Shown here: positions 1 through 10,020 of the stretch, piece after piece | How the letters are laid out: every line of letters starts with the position of its first letter | How positions within the stretch are numbered: the stretch's first letter is position 1 | From: Chara braunii | Lineage: Eukaryota > Streptophyta > Charophyceae > Charales > Characeae | Assembly (NCBI GenBank): GCA_003427395.1 | Contig: BFEA01000169.1 | Coordinates: 1,730,377 to 1,751,170, forward strand | Direction of reading: 5' to 3' | DNA: 20,794 nucleotides | Notes under the pieces: generated by a model | The model's input: only the letters and a program-made list of their open reading frames with translations | Database searches by the model: none | What the model was told of the DNA's origin: nothing | Translations under genes and position numbers: made by a program

Positions 1-58
<58 letters not shown>
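1..58. repeat. (CA)n microsatellite
   Basis: An uninterrupted CA dinucleotide array runs from the window edge for about 29 units and joins a GA array directly. It is simple-sequence DNA with no coding content. Its true length is unknown because the window cuts it. Confidence 0.98.
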
Positions 59-61
<3 letters not shown>

Positions 62-63
62 AC

Positions 64-119
<56 letters not shown>
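59..119. repeat. (GA)n microsatellite
   Basis: GA repeats with a few CAGA variants follow the CA array directly, making a compound microsatellite. Dipeptide reading frames that start in it are composition artefacts. Confidence 0.97.
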
Positions 120-124
<5 letters not shown>

Positions 125-734
125 TAGATATGAACCCCTTTTGGTCAAACAGCTAACATATGTGTGTATGTGTACGCATCCTCTTCTTCTCCTCTTTTTG
201 TATGTGTCCTCTTTTGGTACAGCTTGTGCATTAAAGAAGAATCTGAAGCGGCTAGAAAAGTTCATGGACGCCAGAGACGTGGGGCTGTTCCAGATATTCG
301 AGCGACATTATTGCCCGCACATATGTGATTTGGAGATTTGTTTTGCAGATGGAATTTCCAAATGCTGAGTGGGGGACCACTGCCTAGCATTCCTGACAAG
401 TCGTCGCAAAGAATCTTTTCTTTTTTACCCATTTCTGATGTGGATATCGATTCCGCCAATGTTTTTAGCAAAGGCAGGGAAGAGGGGAGAGGGAGGGATT
501 GAGGAGATTGGGATCAGGGCTGCATGAGCTTTTGAAAACGTTTATTTAAGTTAGTATTTATTTAACTTAATTTAACTTTATTTATTTGTTTGTTTTTGGC
601 CCCAAAACCTACTGCGTGCCGATATGAAGGGAAACAGAAAGGTATATTCTTCTCCTCAATTTTTTATTCATTTCTGTCTCTCTTCGACTGTGGGAACCCC
701 AGTCCAGCCAGCTTTGCAGTAGTCTTCAACTGTT
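120..734. other. Unassigned sequence
   Basis: No recognisable gene. Short open frames exist, for example 120-368 on the plus strand, with a Lys/Arg-rich and then Cys-rich peptide, but they match no family I know. A pyrimidine-then-CAG stretch at about 340-350 resembles a 3' splice site, so an exon end near here cannot be excluded. AT-rich DNA with TTTA/TTAA repeats lies at about 535-595. Confidence 0.4.
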
Positions 735-1087
735 TGGGCTGTAGAGTGTGCTAGGGGTGCTAGGGGTGCTAGGGGTGCAAACAAAAGTTCTAGGGTGTGC
801 TAGAATTTGCCATTCAAAGTCTCAAAGTTGTAGGGTGTGCTAGAATTTGCCATTCAAAGTCTCAAAGTTCTAGGGTGTGCTAGAATTTGCCACTCAAAGT
901 TCTGGGGTCAGAAGTAGGGCTGTAGGGTGTGCTAGGGTTGCTAGGGGTGCAAACAAAAGTTCTAGGGTGTGCTAGAATTTGCCACTCAAAGTCTTAAAGT
1001 TCTAGGGTGTTCTAGAATTTGCCACTCAAAGTTTTGGGGTCAGAAGTCGGGCTGTAGGGTGTGCTAGGGGTGTGCAAACAAAAGTGC
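735..1087. repeat. Hierarchical minisatellite (40-bp unit)
   Basis: A unit of about 40 bp, starting agttctagggtgtgctag, recurs at about 786, 826, 866, 958 and 998. The runs are separated by a second motif starting gggctgtagggtgtgctag at about 735, 917 and 1049, followed by GGGGTGC steps and CAAACAAAAGT. The result is a higher-order repeat: a block of three units, a linker, a block of two units, a linker. Copies differ by single bases and small indels, so this is a decaying tandem array. Confidence 0.93.
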
Positions 1088-1785
<698 letters not shown>

Positions 1786-2243
1786 ATGAACACGTTGACA
1801 GAATACACTTTCGGTCCATGGCATGCGATAGATTCGATTGCAATCACCCTTCTGCCTCTCTGCTCAGGTGATCGCCCCAGCCATTGTCATAGAATAAATA
1901 GAAGGCCTAGACCAGCTATCCACCATCGTCACTGCCATGCGCTACATCCTTGTCCACTTCAGGTTTGTCCGTCGTCACCTGATCGTCCTGTGACTCCTGT
2001 CGAACTCACCACCTTTCTTTCCCACATAATAGACGGCAAGAAACAACGAGACACATAAAAGGAATATTCACAAGAATATCAATCAAGAAATTCGGATCTA
2101 ATATAAAAAGAAGATTGGTATTCAAAATTCCCTATGCAGCATACATAAACCTGAAATTGACATTCAAAATTCCCGAGCGGAATTTATTGAAAATTTGACA
2201 ACAATGTGATGCACCGTAACCTCGCACGAGACTTGATTTCCAG

Positions 2244-2245
<2 letters not shown>
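1786..2245. other. Unassigned sequence
   Basis: About 460 bases with no recognisable gene. The stretch 2050-2200 is AT-rich and contains a loose internal repeat: 'attcaaaattccc' occurs at about 2120 and again at about 2163. Confidence 0.4.

Positions 2246-2287
<42 letters not shown>
2246..2287. repeat. (GA)n microsatellite
   Basis: About 21 perfect GA units. The plus-strand frame running through it (2206-2499) is open mainly because of the repeat. Confidence 0.97.
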
Positions 2288-2290
<3 letters not shown>

Positions 2291-2711
2291 TTGCCTCGGA
2301 TTTACCTGCCAGTGTGGCGATTGAGGAGAGGGAGAAGGCGCTTACAGACATTGCCATATCAAGTGTTGTACTTGCTAGGGCTGAGCCGCTGCCCTCTCAG
2401 CTTATCAAAGGCCTCCAGCGTGCGAGTGGAACAAACTATGAGATCGACATTGGCGAGGTTTTGGGAGAGAGCAGGTCAGCACAGTGGCAGTATAGATAGG
2501 GTGATGACTTGCTGAGGTGGTATTCAGGAGGAGAAGAGCCTGGAGTTTGTAGAGGGAGGAGAAGACATTCTAATGAATGAGCATCATCTTGAGTTACTCT
2601 TTTGTTTCCATTTTTTTTCTTCTTCTGTGGGGTTGTTTGACGACATTGTTATCTCTTTGTGATTTGTCATTCACTGACCATTGTGTGTTCCTGCATGATG
2701 ACGATTGTGTG
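2288..2711. other. Unassigned sequence
   Basis: About 420 bases with no recognised gene. Two overlapping plus-strand frames (2206-2499, 2291-2515) have no identifiable domain. An exon is possible but cannot be shown. Confidence 0.35.
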
Positions 2712-3036
2712 AGTTAACTCAAAAAACAAAGATTGGCAGCACCAGTCCCGTTGTGACTACACTTCGATCCCAATGAGCGATTGGGAGAACACCACGACTT
2801 CGTCTTGTCTTGCCCTAAAGGTGATGCAAGTGTAACCTGGGCAAGGTGCAAATCTGCAACTTCTGTTTTTTTTTTTTTTTTTGAATAAGGCCCTTGTGCA
2901 AGACCTCTATCCTGGTGGTGGTAGGAGAACCACCGGGATTGAGGCTTTGCCTAGCGCAAATCTGCAACTTCATGATTGCAAAGGCTGCAGATTTTGCGAC
3001 TTTCTGGTCCCACTGAGTATGCCCGAAGAATGGCAT
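2712..3036. repeat. Dispersed repeat, copy A (interrupted)
   Basis: This segment aligns by eye with 16932-17154. Both start agttaactcaaaaaacaaag (one base different in copy B) and run through 'gcaaatctgcaa' and 'catgattgcaaaggctgcag' to 'gagtatgcc...aagaatggca'. Copy A carries an extra block of about 108 bp that copy B lacks: a small retroposon plus one target-site duplication. No coding function is apparent, and the family is unknown to me. Confidence 0.85.
2864..2955 (-). mobile_element. 92-bp poly(A) retroposon inserted in repeat copy A
   Basis: A T run at about 2866-2882 (a poly(A) tail on the minus strand) is followed by about 73 bp containing short self-complementary stems (ggtggt/accacc and cttgtgcaag). 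The block is bracketed by exact 16-bp direct repeats, gcaaatctgcaacttc, at 2848-2863 and 2956-2971. The paralogue at 17072-17090 has this sequence once and no insert, which is the expected empty site. Established: a target-site duplication plus poly(A) tail is the mark of LINE-driven retroposition. Inferred: the body is a 5'-truncated SINE or a processed small RNA. No A or B box is visible in the remaining body. Confidence 0.85.
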
Positions 3037-3150
3037 ACCGATTGAAATACAAGCCACTTTCATGCACAACTTCCCCAGGCCATTTCCACGTGGGTCATCC
3101 AACCCCCTTTTCCGCCCCCAGGCAGTCCGAGCCAGGGCACTTGAGGAAGA

Positions 3151-3412
3151 TGGGGTTGCTCTGAGGCAGGCCGTGCTGCCTCATAACCTAGCAGTTGGGG
3201 GTTTGAGGCCTCGTAGAGGCTTGGTAGCGAGGTTAGGGGGTTGAGGCAGGTTGAGGTTTGAATGGCTGAGTGTCACTTCGTGGTCAGGTTTGGATTTTGT
3301 AGGCTCTTGTTGTGAGGAGCCGAGCCGGGGAGAAAATTGACCCCCAAACCCTAAATTCGGTTTTGGGCCCGTTGGGCAGGACCTGAAAATAGGGGGTCCC
3401 CGTTTACCATTA
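3151..3412. other. Segment between imperfect direct repeats at the LINE copy 1 breakpoint
   Basis: Zinc-knuckle homology in LINE copy 1 stops at about 3412. The 22-nt stretch ending there (gccggggcactggaggaag plus atg, 3418-3439) recurs with two differences at 3131-3152. The segment between holds G-rich DNA and no recognisable gene. It may be an old insertion or an internal duplication. There is no poly(A) tail. Confidence 0.4.
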
Positions 3413-3740
3413 GTGGAGCCGGGGCACTGGAGGAAGATGTGCTCGATGGTTTGCCGGATTTTGCAGCTCGGGAAACGCTCGTGGCAGCTCTTGCACCACG
3501 GCAGGGCAAGGCCATTCTGCTCGAGGTGGGAATAGTCGATTGGCCAATCGTTGGTGGGAAGGCAGCGGTGTATGATCTGCCATTGAAGCAAGCCGAACTT
3601 AGCAGGTCTCTCCTTCATGGCTCGAAACCATTTTATGTGGCTGAGAGTTTCTCTATCCAGTTTGAGGTGCCTTGCCACCTCTCGTTGATCAATGCCCGCA
3701 CGACGTGCAAGTGTACCTTGGGTCTAAGCATGCGGTAGGT
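3412..3740 (-). pseudogene. LINE copy 1: C-terminal zinc-binding (zf-RVT-like) domain remnant
   Basis: Minus-strand reading gives the zinc-binding domain usual at the C-terminus of plant LINE and related reverse transcriptase proteins. It shows an aromatic/basic lead (KFGLLQWQIIHRCLPTNDW), then a C-x2-C pair in LPWCKSCHERF, then TIEHIFLQCPGS supplying the H and last C. The start of the domain (TTYRMLRPKV, then ARHLKLD) is split by a frameshift at about 3690. It aligns with the copy 2 domain at 5199-5640. The frame shift and the abrupt loss of homology at about 3412 mark it as a dead fragment. Confidence 0.85.
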
Positions 3741-4427
3741 GGTCTTAACCGTAAGGGAATGGAACGTACAAGTTTTCTATGTTCTCCTGCTTTGCCAGGC
3801 CTTGTCTGCAGGGCTGCGTGCCAGTGATGAGATGGAGAGCTCTGGGCGGTAGACCAGCGCATCCAGTCGGGGTGCGGAGGACTCGGATCCTGTAAAGGTC
3901 CTCCCTTCCATACAACTTCACTGTGTCGGGCGTGTACCTGATCAGGGCATCGGTGCTAGTTCTGTGGGAGAGGTTGACCAGGGCCCCTTCAGGCCTTACT
4001 TCTACTATGTTCCCAATGGCGGGGGGGGGGGGGGCGTCGTGCAGGGACGGACCCTTTCTCACGGTGACAACCCACACTAGTGGGATAGAAAACACTATCC
4101 GTTCTAGATTGTCCGAGGCATGGTGAGCGTAACGCAGGGCCTGTTGAAGTTGTGTGTCCGTCTTCCAGTCCTTTGCCTGTGTGCCCCACCCGGGGGACTC
4201 CGAGCTTTGGTTTATGCAGCCTGAGGATCGGTTATCCATTTGTTGCCAAACAATGGCTGGCGAAGGACATTCTCACAGCGGGATGGGGGGGGTGCGGTCT
4301 GGCAATGGCAGCTGCCTCACAGGTCTTGAGTAGGGTGACCCAAAAATCATCCCTAGCCAAGTCTTGACTGGCCGCGCCTCTGTCTCCCCGTTCCTGTGGA
4401 TGTGGGTGTGTGTGAGGTAGAGTCCGA
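3741..4427 (-). pseudogene. LINE copy 1: post-RT linker domain remnant
   Basis: The minus-strand translation aligns with LINE copy 2 at 5640-6400. Shared blocks are GDRGA..DL...DFWVTLL (frame at 4232-4501) and, in a different frame (3745-4239), WKT..QL...LRYAH...D.L..I.FS.PL.WV.T.RKG, then P.GALV, then YR.RV. Proline runs encoded by the G14 homopolymer at about 4020-4034 and a change of frame at about 4235 show decay. I do not recognise this domain, which lies between the RT thumb and the zinc-binding domain. This remnant is the sequence next to which LINE copy 2 landed, at the target-site duplication 4428-4444. Confidence 0.8.
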
Positions 4428-4447
4428 TAACGGTGTGACGATCTTTC

Positions 4448-4466
4448 TTTTTTTTTTTTTTTTTTT
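4448..4466 (-). other. Poly(A) tail of LINE copy 2
   Basis: Nineteen consecutive T on the plus strand directly follow the left target-site duplication. This is the expected place for the 3' poly(A) of a minus-strand LINE. It argues that the copy was made by target-primed reverse transcription. Confidence 0.85.
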
Positions 4467-5198
4467 GTAACACCCGCAACAAGGGATAGAAGAGCATGCA
4501 CTCCTACCTGTTATGCAGGGGGCTCCATTCTATTGGTGGGGAGCTGCACCTGCTGGAAAACGGGTCCAGCGTCCCTTGAAAAATGGTAAAATAACACGTG
4601 CTGGGAACCAGCCCAACGTCCCTGATGATGTTCCTGATCCTATTGATAGCTCGGATAAAAAGGGATTGAGACCTGGGCACGTCTTCAGTCTAATTAAGTA
4701 CCACCAGATTAGCTTATCAAACCCAGCACCCAAGCCCTCTTTTGTTATTGTGCACACATTGAACTTTTTCACTCTCCCTCTAATCCAAACCATTGTAGAT
4801 CAACAAAAGTAAGATTGGAAGGTGGGAATGGATCTGTGAAAAATTGAGGAGATCTGAGCGAAGCTCCCGGCTGAAGTTTGAACCAGTCTCGGAAAAAGAG
4901 CCGAAAGTCCTTTCTGAAAGGCTCCTCAGCCCCATCCGCCCCTGGCCACTTCACCTCACCCAGGCCCCCCCCTGCAGAATTTCCAAGCCAATTTTTTTCA
5001 AATTGTTGGATTGCCTTCTTTATATCTCTTTTTAAATGAAATTTATATAACTTGATTGTGCCCGAACCTCTGTTTGAACAAAATCCACAATTAGTTCCAC
5101 AATATCAGAGCCTTCTAACCTTCTTCTCTTTCCCTTACACAACGTTTGTACCATCGTGTCCAGAGAACAACCTTACGCCCAATCATAAAGAAGTTTTG
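4467..5198 (-). other. Probable 3' UTR of LINE copy 2
   Basis: About 730 bases lie between the end of the zinc-binding frame and the poly(A) tail. No conserved domain is visible. Two C-rich and T-rich patches (about 4965-4998) are of unknown meaning. The assignment rests on position only. Confidence 0.6.
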
Positions 5199-5640
5199 TC
5201 AAAAGTCTGATAACTGAATGTCTGCAGGCTCCCAATAACCTAGAAGAATAGCCCTCCAATCCCAGGGCCAATCTAGACTTGTCATAGTCCTCCAAATGCA
5301 ATCCCACCTATGCCATATCAACGCCGAACCAGAACACTGCAAAAAGATGTGCTCAATGGTTTCCCGGAATCTTCGACTAGGGAATGCAGATACACAAAAC
5401 TTACACCATGGCACTACCAGGCCTCGTTGTTCCAGCGTCGAGCGGTCAATCACCCAATCATTTGTGGGCAAACACCGATGGATTATATGCCACTGCAGAG
5501 AGGCAAATTTAGCTGGACGTTGCTTGAGTTAAGAGCTTGATGTGTTTGATTAAATTTATATCTACATTGAGGTGTCTAGCCCACCGTATCTGTACAATTG
5601 CTGCAATATCCACTCTTGGGCAAAGTAGCCTATACGTGGC
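5199..5640 (-). pseudogene. LINE copy 2: zinc-binding (zf-RVT-like) C-terminal domain
   Basis: Minus-strand reading shows TYRLLCPRV, then RWARHLNVD (frame shifted), then LPTNDW (written MPTNDW here), then VPWCKFCVSAFPSRRF, then ETIEHIFLQCSGSALIWHRW. This is the C-x2-C...H...C pattern of the reverse-transcriptase zinc-binding domain, parallel to copy 1. An in-frame stop lies at about 5520. Unlike copy 1, it continues about 40 residues past the last cysteine with Trp-rich sequence to a stop at 5199, probably the natural C-terminus. Confidence 0.85.
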
Positions 5641-6490
5641 CTTGACTATTAGAGATTGCGATACACGTGGTTTTCCTTTTTTTGCAGGTCAACCAAATCC
5701 ACTCCGCAGGATCAAAAGGAAGATCGGGGATCTGGATTTCAGGGTGGTATGCCTTCCACTCTTGGGAAGAGGAATAAAAAATCACCCTAACCCTGTACAT
5801 GCAGTCGTAGGGAAGCAGTTTCATTGTTTCCTTTGTCATCAGGGTATAATCTCTTTTGATTCCACATATGCTTACCAAAGCTCCATCCGGCAGTAGGTGT
5901 ATCACTTGGCCTATTTTATTTTGATCATTAGGTATGCATCCTACTACCCAGTCTGCTTCCTTGAAGCAAATCCCTTTCCTCAGCGTGCGGACCCAAGCCA
6001 GGGGAAGAGAAAAAATGATTTGATCCAAACAATCCGCTAGTTGATGAGCATACCTAAGTATCTCTCTTAATTGTTCCGTTGTTTTCCAATTATTTTTTTT
6101 AGAGTCCCACAAGTCTTTTACCCGCAATACCCCTTTTGACCCAAAGAGACCACGGCGAAGCAGAACTATTGAAGATAACTCCATTCCTATCAGTAATCCA
6201 TCTGTTACCAAAGAGGGGTTGATGAAGCACTTCCTCATATCTAGAGGGGAATGTTTTATTTGGTAGAGGTAGGTGACGCCAAGTTGTGAGTAGAGTAACC
6301 CAAAAATCAGCCAACCCAAGATCGTTTCTAGATGCCCCTCTATCCCCTTCTATTCTGGATTGGGGGTGTTTTTTGGGAATGCTCCAATAGCGATCCTCAA
6401 TCCATGTAAGGGGGTGCACATCCTCACTGGTAGGGGGAGTCAGCCTTCGAATTTGTTCCAAAGCTAGCACCAACCAAGGTCTGTCAATAC
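5641..6490 (-). pseudogene. LINE copy 2: linker domain between RT and zinc finger
   Basis: Two minus-strand frames (6099-6473 and 5630-6319) together give HPLTWIEDRYW, then GDRGASRNDLGLADFWVTLL, then WKTTEQLREILRYAHQLAD, LDQIIFSLPLAWVRTLRKG, LLPDGALVS and YRVRVIFYSS. Most blocks recur in copy 1, and the PLTW block recurs in copy 3 (DPLTWLENRC at about 10250-10284), so they were under selection in the parent element. A frameshift lies between about 6280 and 6320. I know no named family for this domain. Confidence 0.75.
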
Positions 6491-6556
6491 CAAAAATTAA
6501 TTTCTTGATCCATTAAATAGAGAGAGCTTGGTATTGTAAAGTTGGGTCCAGAATCC

Positions 6557-7830
6557 CTAGCCCCCCCCTCGTGATTTGGGTGGAATTATTGTAATCCAAG
6601 CAACCCTTGGAATTACTTTTTCTTGCTCATGGTTACTTCTCCACAAGAATGTTGAAATTTGTTTTCTCAACAATTTCACCTGTGTTTGGGAAATAGACCA
6701 TAATGTAGATTTATACCACATCGAGGCAAATACAACATTATTAAAGATTAGGGTTCTCCCAAACAAAGAAGTACGTTGATTCTTCCATTGATTCACCTTA
6801 TCAAGTGTTGGGCCAGAAACCCATTCATCGTTAATGACCGGTTTGCCTTCAGCTGTGAGAGACGCTTCCAAAATGAGGATTGGAGCATCAAGTGGTATCA
6901 GCTGATTCTTGGAAGTTTTGGACGTCTAGTGCCATTGGAGTGAATCCACCATCCTTATGTTTTACCTCCCAGTTTACAACCATATCAGATACTTGGGAGA
7001 AACGATTCATCAAGGATTTAATCTCCTCCATATTACTCTTAGAGACTTTCATCATTCATGTTAAATCGTCTGCAAACATAGAGGTAATCGGTATGGCGTC
7101 CTCTGGGATGTCAGATATCCTTAGTCATTTGAGATTGTTGTTAGTCCTGAGATTATCACCTAATGCCTCCATGATTATTACAAACAGAAAGGGTGTCAGG
7201 GGGTCCCCTTGTCTAACTGATCTTTGAAGATGGATTTCTGGAGATGAGACCGTTTACCTTAACTCTTATTGTCGCATTGTGATGCAGAATGGACACCCAA
7301 CGTCTCAAATTGGGACCAAAGTTCATTTTGTTTACACAAGCATAAAAAAAACGTCAATCCACATGATCATAGGCTTTCTCAAAATCAATGAAGATAAAAG
7401 TTGCATTCTGTTTGGATTGACGTGCAAGTTTAACCATTTCGTTAATTAACAAAATGTCATCTTGGATGTGTCTATCCTTAATGAACCCCTTTTGGGAGGG
7501 ATGAATAATATAAGATATAACTGGGATTAAACGGTTTGTCAATGCTTTGGCCAATAGTTTGTAGACCACAGTGAGAAGGGTTATAGGACGATAATTTTTT
7601 ATATTAGTTTTGTCACATGTCTGATATAAAAGAGTTAAAATTTCTTGACTCACAAATTCCCCCAGGCAACCCGACTCCTGGACCTTGTCAAAAAATCTCA
7701 TCAGGCCAAAGGAGAAAGTGGGCCACATAACTTCCTAAAATTCTTTAGGGAGACCATATATACCTGAAGTTTTATCCTCCTCCATTTGTAGTAAGGTTGT
7801 CCAGATCTCTTCTTTAGTTAGTGGTTCCTC
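6557..7830 (-). pseudogene. LINE copy 2: reverse transcriptase core and thumb
   Basis: From 7830 downward the minus strand reads PLTKEEIWTTLLQMEEDK, NYRPITLLTVVYKLLAKAL, a GFIKDRHIQDD block and IFIDFEKAYDHVD (motif A, with Asp). An in-frame stop replaces the next Trp at about 7353. Then come FGPNLRRWVSILHHNA, a frameshift, RQGDPLTPFLFVI (about 7185-7220), and the catalytic MFADDLT with the FADD Asp pair encoded at 7065-7076. Downstream are NMEEIKSLMNRFSQVSDMVVN and the thumb block at 6557-6871 (QWKNQRTSLFGRTLIFNNVVF). All motifs are those of an L1-clade LINE RT. The catalytic residues survive but the frame does not. Confidence 0.92.
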
Positions 7831-8256
7831 TCAATGTTTCCTTTGGGTCTGAGAAAGTGATCGTAACATCGGGGCAAGAAACAAATTTATGGCTTGATCA
7901 TCTTTCATTTGTCTCTCTAGCCTTTTAGACGATGTGAATAGCTTCTTAAAAAAATTATAAGCAATCCTTAGACTACATGCAGATGATGCAAAGATGGAAA
8001 GATCATTTAAAGCAAAAAAGTCTAAAAAACCTTCGATATCCGTACACCTAGAACGAGCATATGCTAAGGCAAAATAAGAAAAATTCATTTGATCTTCTGT
8101 CAAAAATTTTGTTAGCTTACCTCGAATCAAATGCCCTTGCCAACGATGTTGAGCAAAGGTTAAAAGTTGCTTTCTAAGATCATGTATGTCAACTAGATGA
8201 GAATCATCAGATTGATATTTCAGTTCATGATTTATTATTTGTTCTTGGATGCTCAT
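7831..8256 (-). pseudogene. LINE copy 2: region preceding the RT
   Basis: A minus-strand frame of 141 codons includes RWQGHLIRGKLTKFLTEDQ, FSYFALAYARSRC and IEGFLDFF. It resembles the segment just before the RT of plant LINEs, usually written W....G....KFL.EGD....FF......R....I. The GD of that consensus is DQ here. The frame ends at about 7831 and resumes in another frame in the RT. The start shown is only the first start-like codon; the true protein began further 5', in the lost part. Confidence 0.75.
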
Positions 8257-8303
8257 CTCTCGGAGATGTTGATTTTTAACTTGAATTAACGGTGTGACGA
8301 TCT

Positions 8304-9990
8304 ATCTTTTGATGGGCACGACTTTCTGCACAGCCGAACCTAGGAGTGGTCGGATGGGCCTAAGGGATGATTGCGTGAATGTCGTCATTCCTTTTTCGTC
8401 AGTTTTGCGAGAACTTGATTCCCCAACTGATTGTGGTCAGGACGCTCCTTAGCCAGCATAGGAATAACGGTTGATGCTGCCTTTTCTTTTTATTTTAGGA
8501 AATTCGGGCAGGGAATTTTGGCGTGATCATTGTGCGGGCAAATCTTTTGACTTTTTGAACTTTTTGGAGAGAGCGCGGGGAACTGCGCGTGTATTCAGAA
8601 TTTTTCTTTTTTGCAATTAGAACTCTAATTAGACTAGGATTTTGGGAACACTGTACTTTTGGTTGTAACTCCACAATGCTCCTTACTCGCACGCGCCTTG
8701 CTGCGCTTTGTCTTGCACTCTGTTCTCGTCGTACCTTGAGTCTAATCGCAGCTGTAATTTCCTCTCGTCCCTTTCTTGGTGAGTGCTGGTGTAACTGTAA
8801 TCTTCTCCCTCTTGACTTCTCTTCGCGCTGAAACATGCGGTCCCTTTCCCTTCGTCTCATTGGTCTGAGCGGTGCATGACTGGATTGATGCATTGAGAGT
8901 GGCTACGTCCCCCGCGCCGCGGCCCAAGCATGTCGACCGTAGGCACCTGCTTCTTTCATCTCCCCCTGCCTTAGCGTAATCCCGACTATTTCGCGCATAT
9001 GCTAATTGATATAAATTTCATAAGCGCGACAAAATCGCTCTCTAATCTAAACTTGTGAGTTCGGGCGGTCGAGAGGATCGTAGGCATGCATGAAGGTGAG
9101 TTCAGGGTTGGGCAATCCGACGAGCTGGTGATGAGTGTGAGGGGTTGACGTGTGGCCGCAACGGACTGCGGGGCACGAGCGAACCTGGAGTGAGTACTCG
9201 GGCTAAGAGGGATGACAACTTTGGGTTGTTGGTAGGTGCGAGGCGACAGACTGCCTGCATCGAAGTGAAAGTGGTGAGAGCTCATGGGGTGTTGGGGTGT
9301 ATGTGGTCTTCTCTCCTTGCTTTCTAAGAATTTTGGTTCCGGCTTCCGCCATTCCTTTTTGCCCTTGTAATTCTGGATTTTTTGTACAATTGTATGACTT
9401 ATTCCCTTCTTCGGAGTTCTCTCGTATTTCCTTCTTTTATGGATGCTGTCTCGAGTGAGGATTGAGGTTGGATTGTCCCATTTTTGCATGCATAGTCCCC
9501 ATTTATGTCTGGAGATGGAATGATTGGGGAACACGGGTGCACGCCTAACCTTAGTCCAAGGGAATTGGAGGGAAATAGAGAAGTGGGTTGCCTCGAGTGG
9601 CGATATGAATAGATCTTGGGCCACGTGTATATGTTACAGTTGGCCAATAAACCGGCCCGACCCGTGTACCTGAGGCACCCATGCCCGGCCCGTGTGATGG
9701 GTATACTTCTGCGTGGGTAGGAACATGATTGCATTTAGGTGAATTCGTAGCCTGGAATTCAGTGTCCCTTTCTGAGTAACAGATCGTGATTGCTTGAGGG
9801 ACCGCAAGTACCTGGAATGTTGGGGAAGCGAATGTTTTTCTCATCAGTTACGATCGGGACTCCCCAACTTCCTGCAGCAGGTGGGAGATGAGTGTGTATG
9901 CAAATGAGATATACAACAAATTATAGGCCGAAGCCCCCAGATATGGCAATATCCCAACAAGCACACGTTAGCCCGAGTCCGTCGTCGTTC
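8304..9990. other. Unassigned sequence right of LINE copy 2
   Basis: About 1.7 kb with no gene I can name. It may include the interrupted 5' continuation of LINE copy 1, but I could not confirm RT motifs here. Minus-strand frames at 8495-8893 (Arg/Ser-rich) and 8986-9624 have unremarkable composition and no known domain. Short imperfect repeats of CGGCCCG...CGTGT lie at about 9650-9705. Confidence 0.4.
8986..9624 (-). CDS. Hypothetical open frame, 212 codons
   Basis: Among the longest uninterrupted frames in the window outside the LINE pieces. The peptide is rich in Ser, Thr, Pro, His and Lys. It has no signal peptide, membrane segment or motif I recognise. A frame this long can occur by chance in 20 kb. 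No splice sites, promoter or poly(A) signal support it. I list it as a candidate only; function unknown. Confidence 0.15.
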   Translation of the reverse strand: MAQDLFISPLEATHFSISLQFPWTKVRRAPVFPNHSISRHKWGLCMQKWDNPTSILTRDSIHKRRKYERTPKKGISHTIVQKIQNYKGKKEWRKPEPKFLESKERRPHTPQHPMSSHHFHFDAGSLSPRTYQQPKVVIPLSPSTHSRFARAPQSVAATRQPLTLITSSSDCPTLNSPSCMPTILSTARTHKFRLESDFVALMKFISISICAK

Positions 9991-10020
9991 CCCCCTGTCA
10001 CCACTTAAGCACATATGGAC

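Larger units (their letters stand above)
4445..8286 (-). mobile_element. LINE copy 2: 5'-truncated L1-type retrotransposon, about 3.84 kb
   Basis: The element reads 5' to 3' on the minus strand: RT N-terminal region, RT core, RT thumb, an uncharacterised linker domain, the zinc-binding domain, about 730 bp of 3' UTR, and a 19-nt poly(A) tail (T run at 4448-4466). It is flanked by 17-bp direct repeats, taacggtgtgacgatct, at 4428-4444 and 8287-8303, the expected target-site duplication. The 5' part with the endonuclease is missing, a common outcome of incomplete reverse transcription. Stops and frameshifts show that it is now inactive. The boundaries depend on the repeat match, which I read by eye. 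Confidence 0.85.

Noticed and set aside
735-1087. CRISPR array
   Set aside because: The 40-bp units are directly adjacent without unique spacers. It is a minisatellite.
6880-7227. Plus-strand open frame of 115 codons
   Set aside because: It overlaps the RT catalytic region on the minus strand, which has clear family motifs; the plus frame is a shadow.
8495-8893. Arg-rich basic protein on the minus strand
   Set aside because: No recognisable domain, biased composition and no supporting signals; not listed as a gene.
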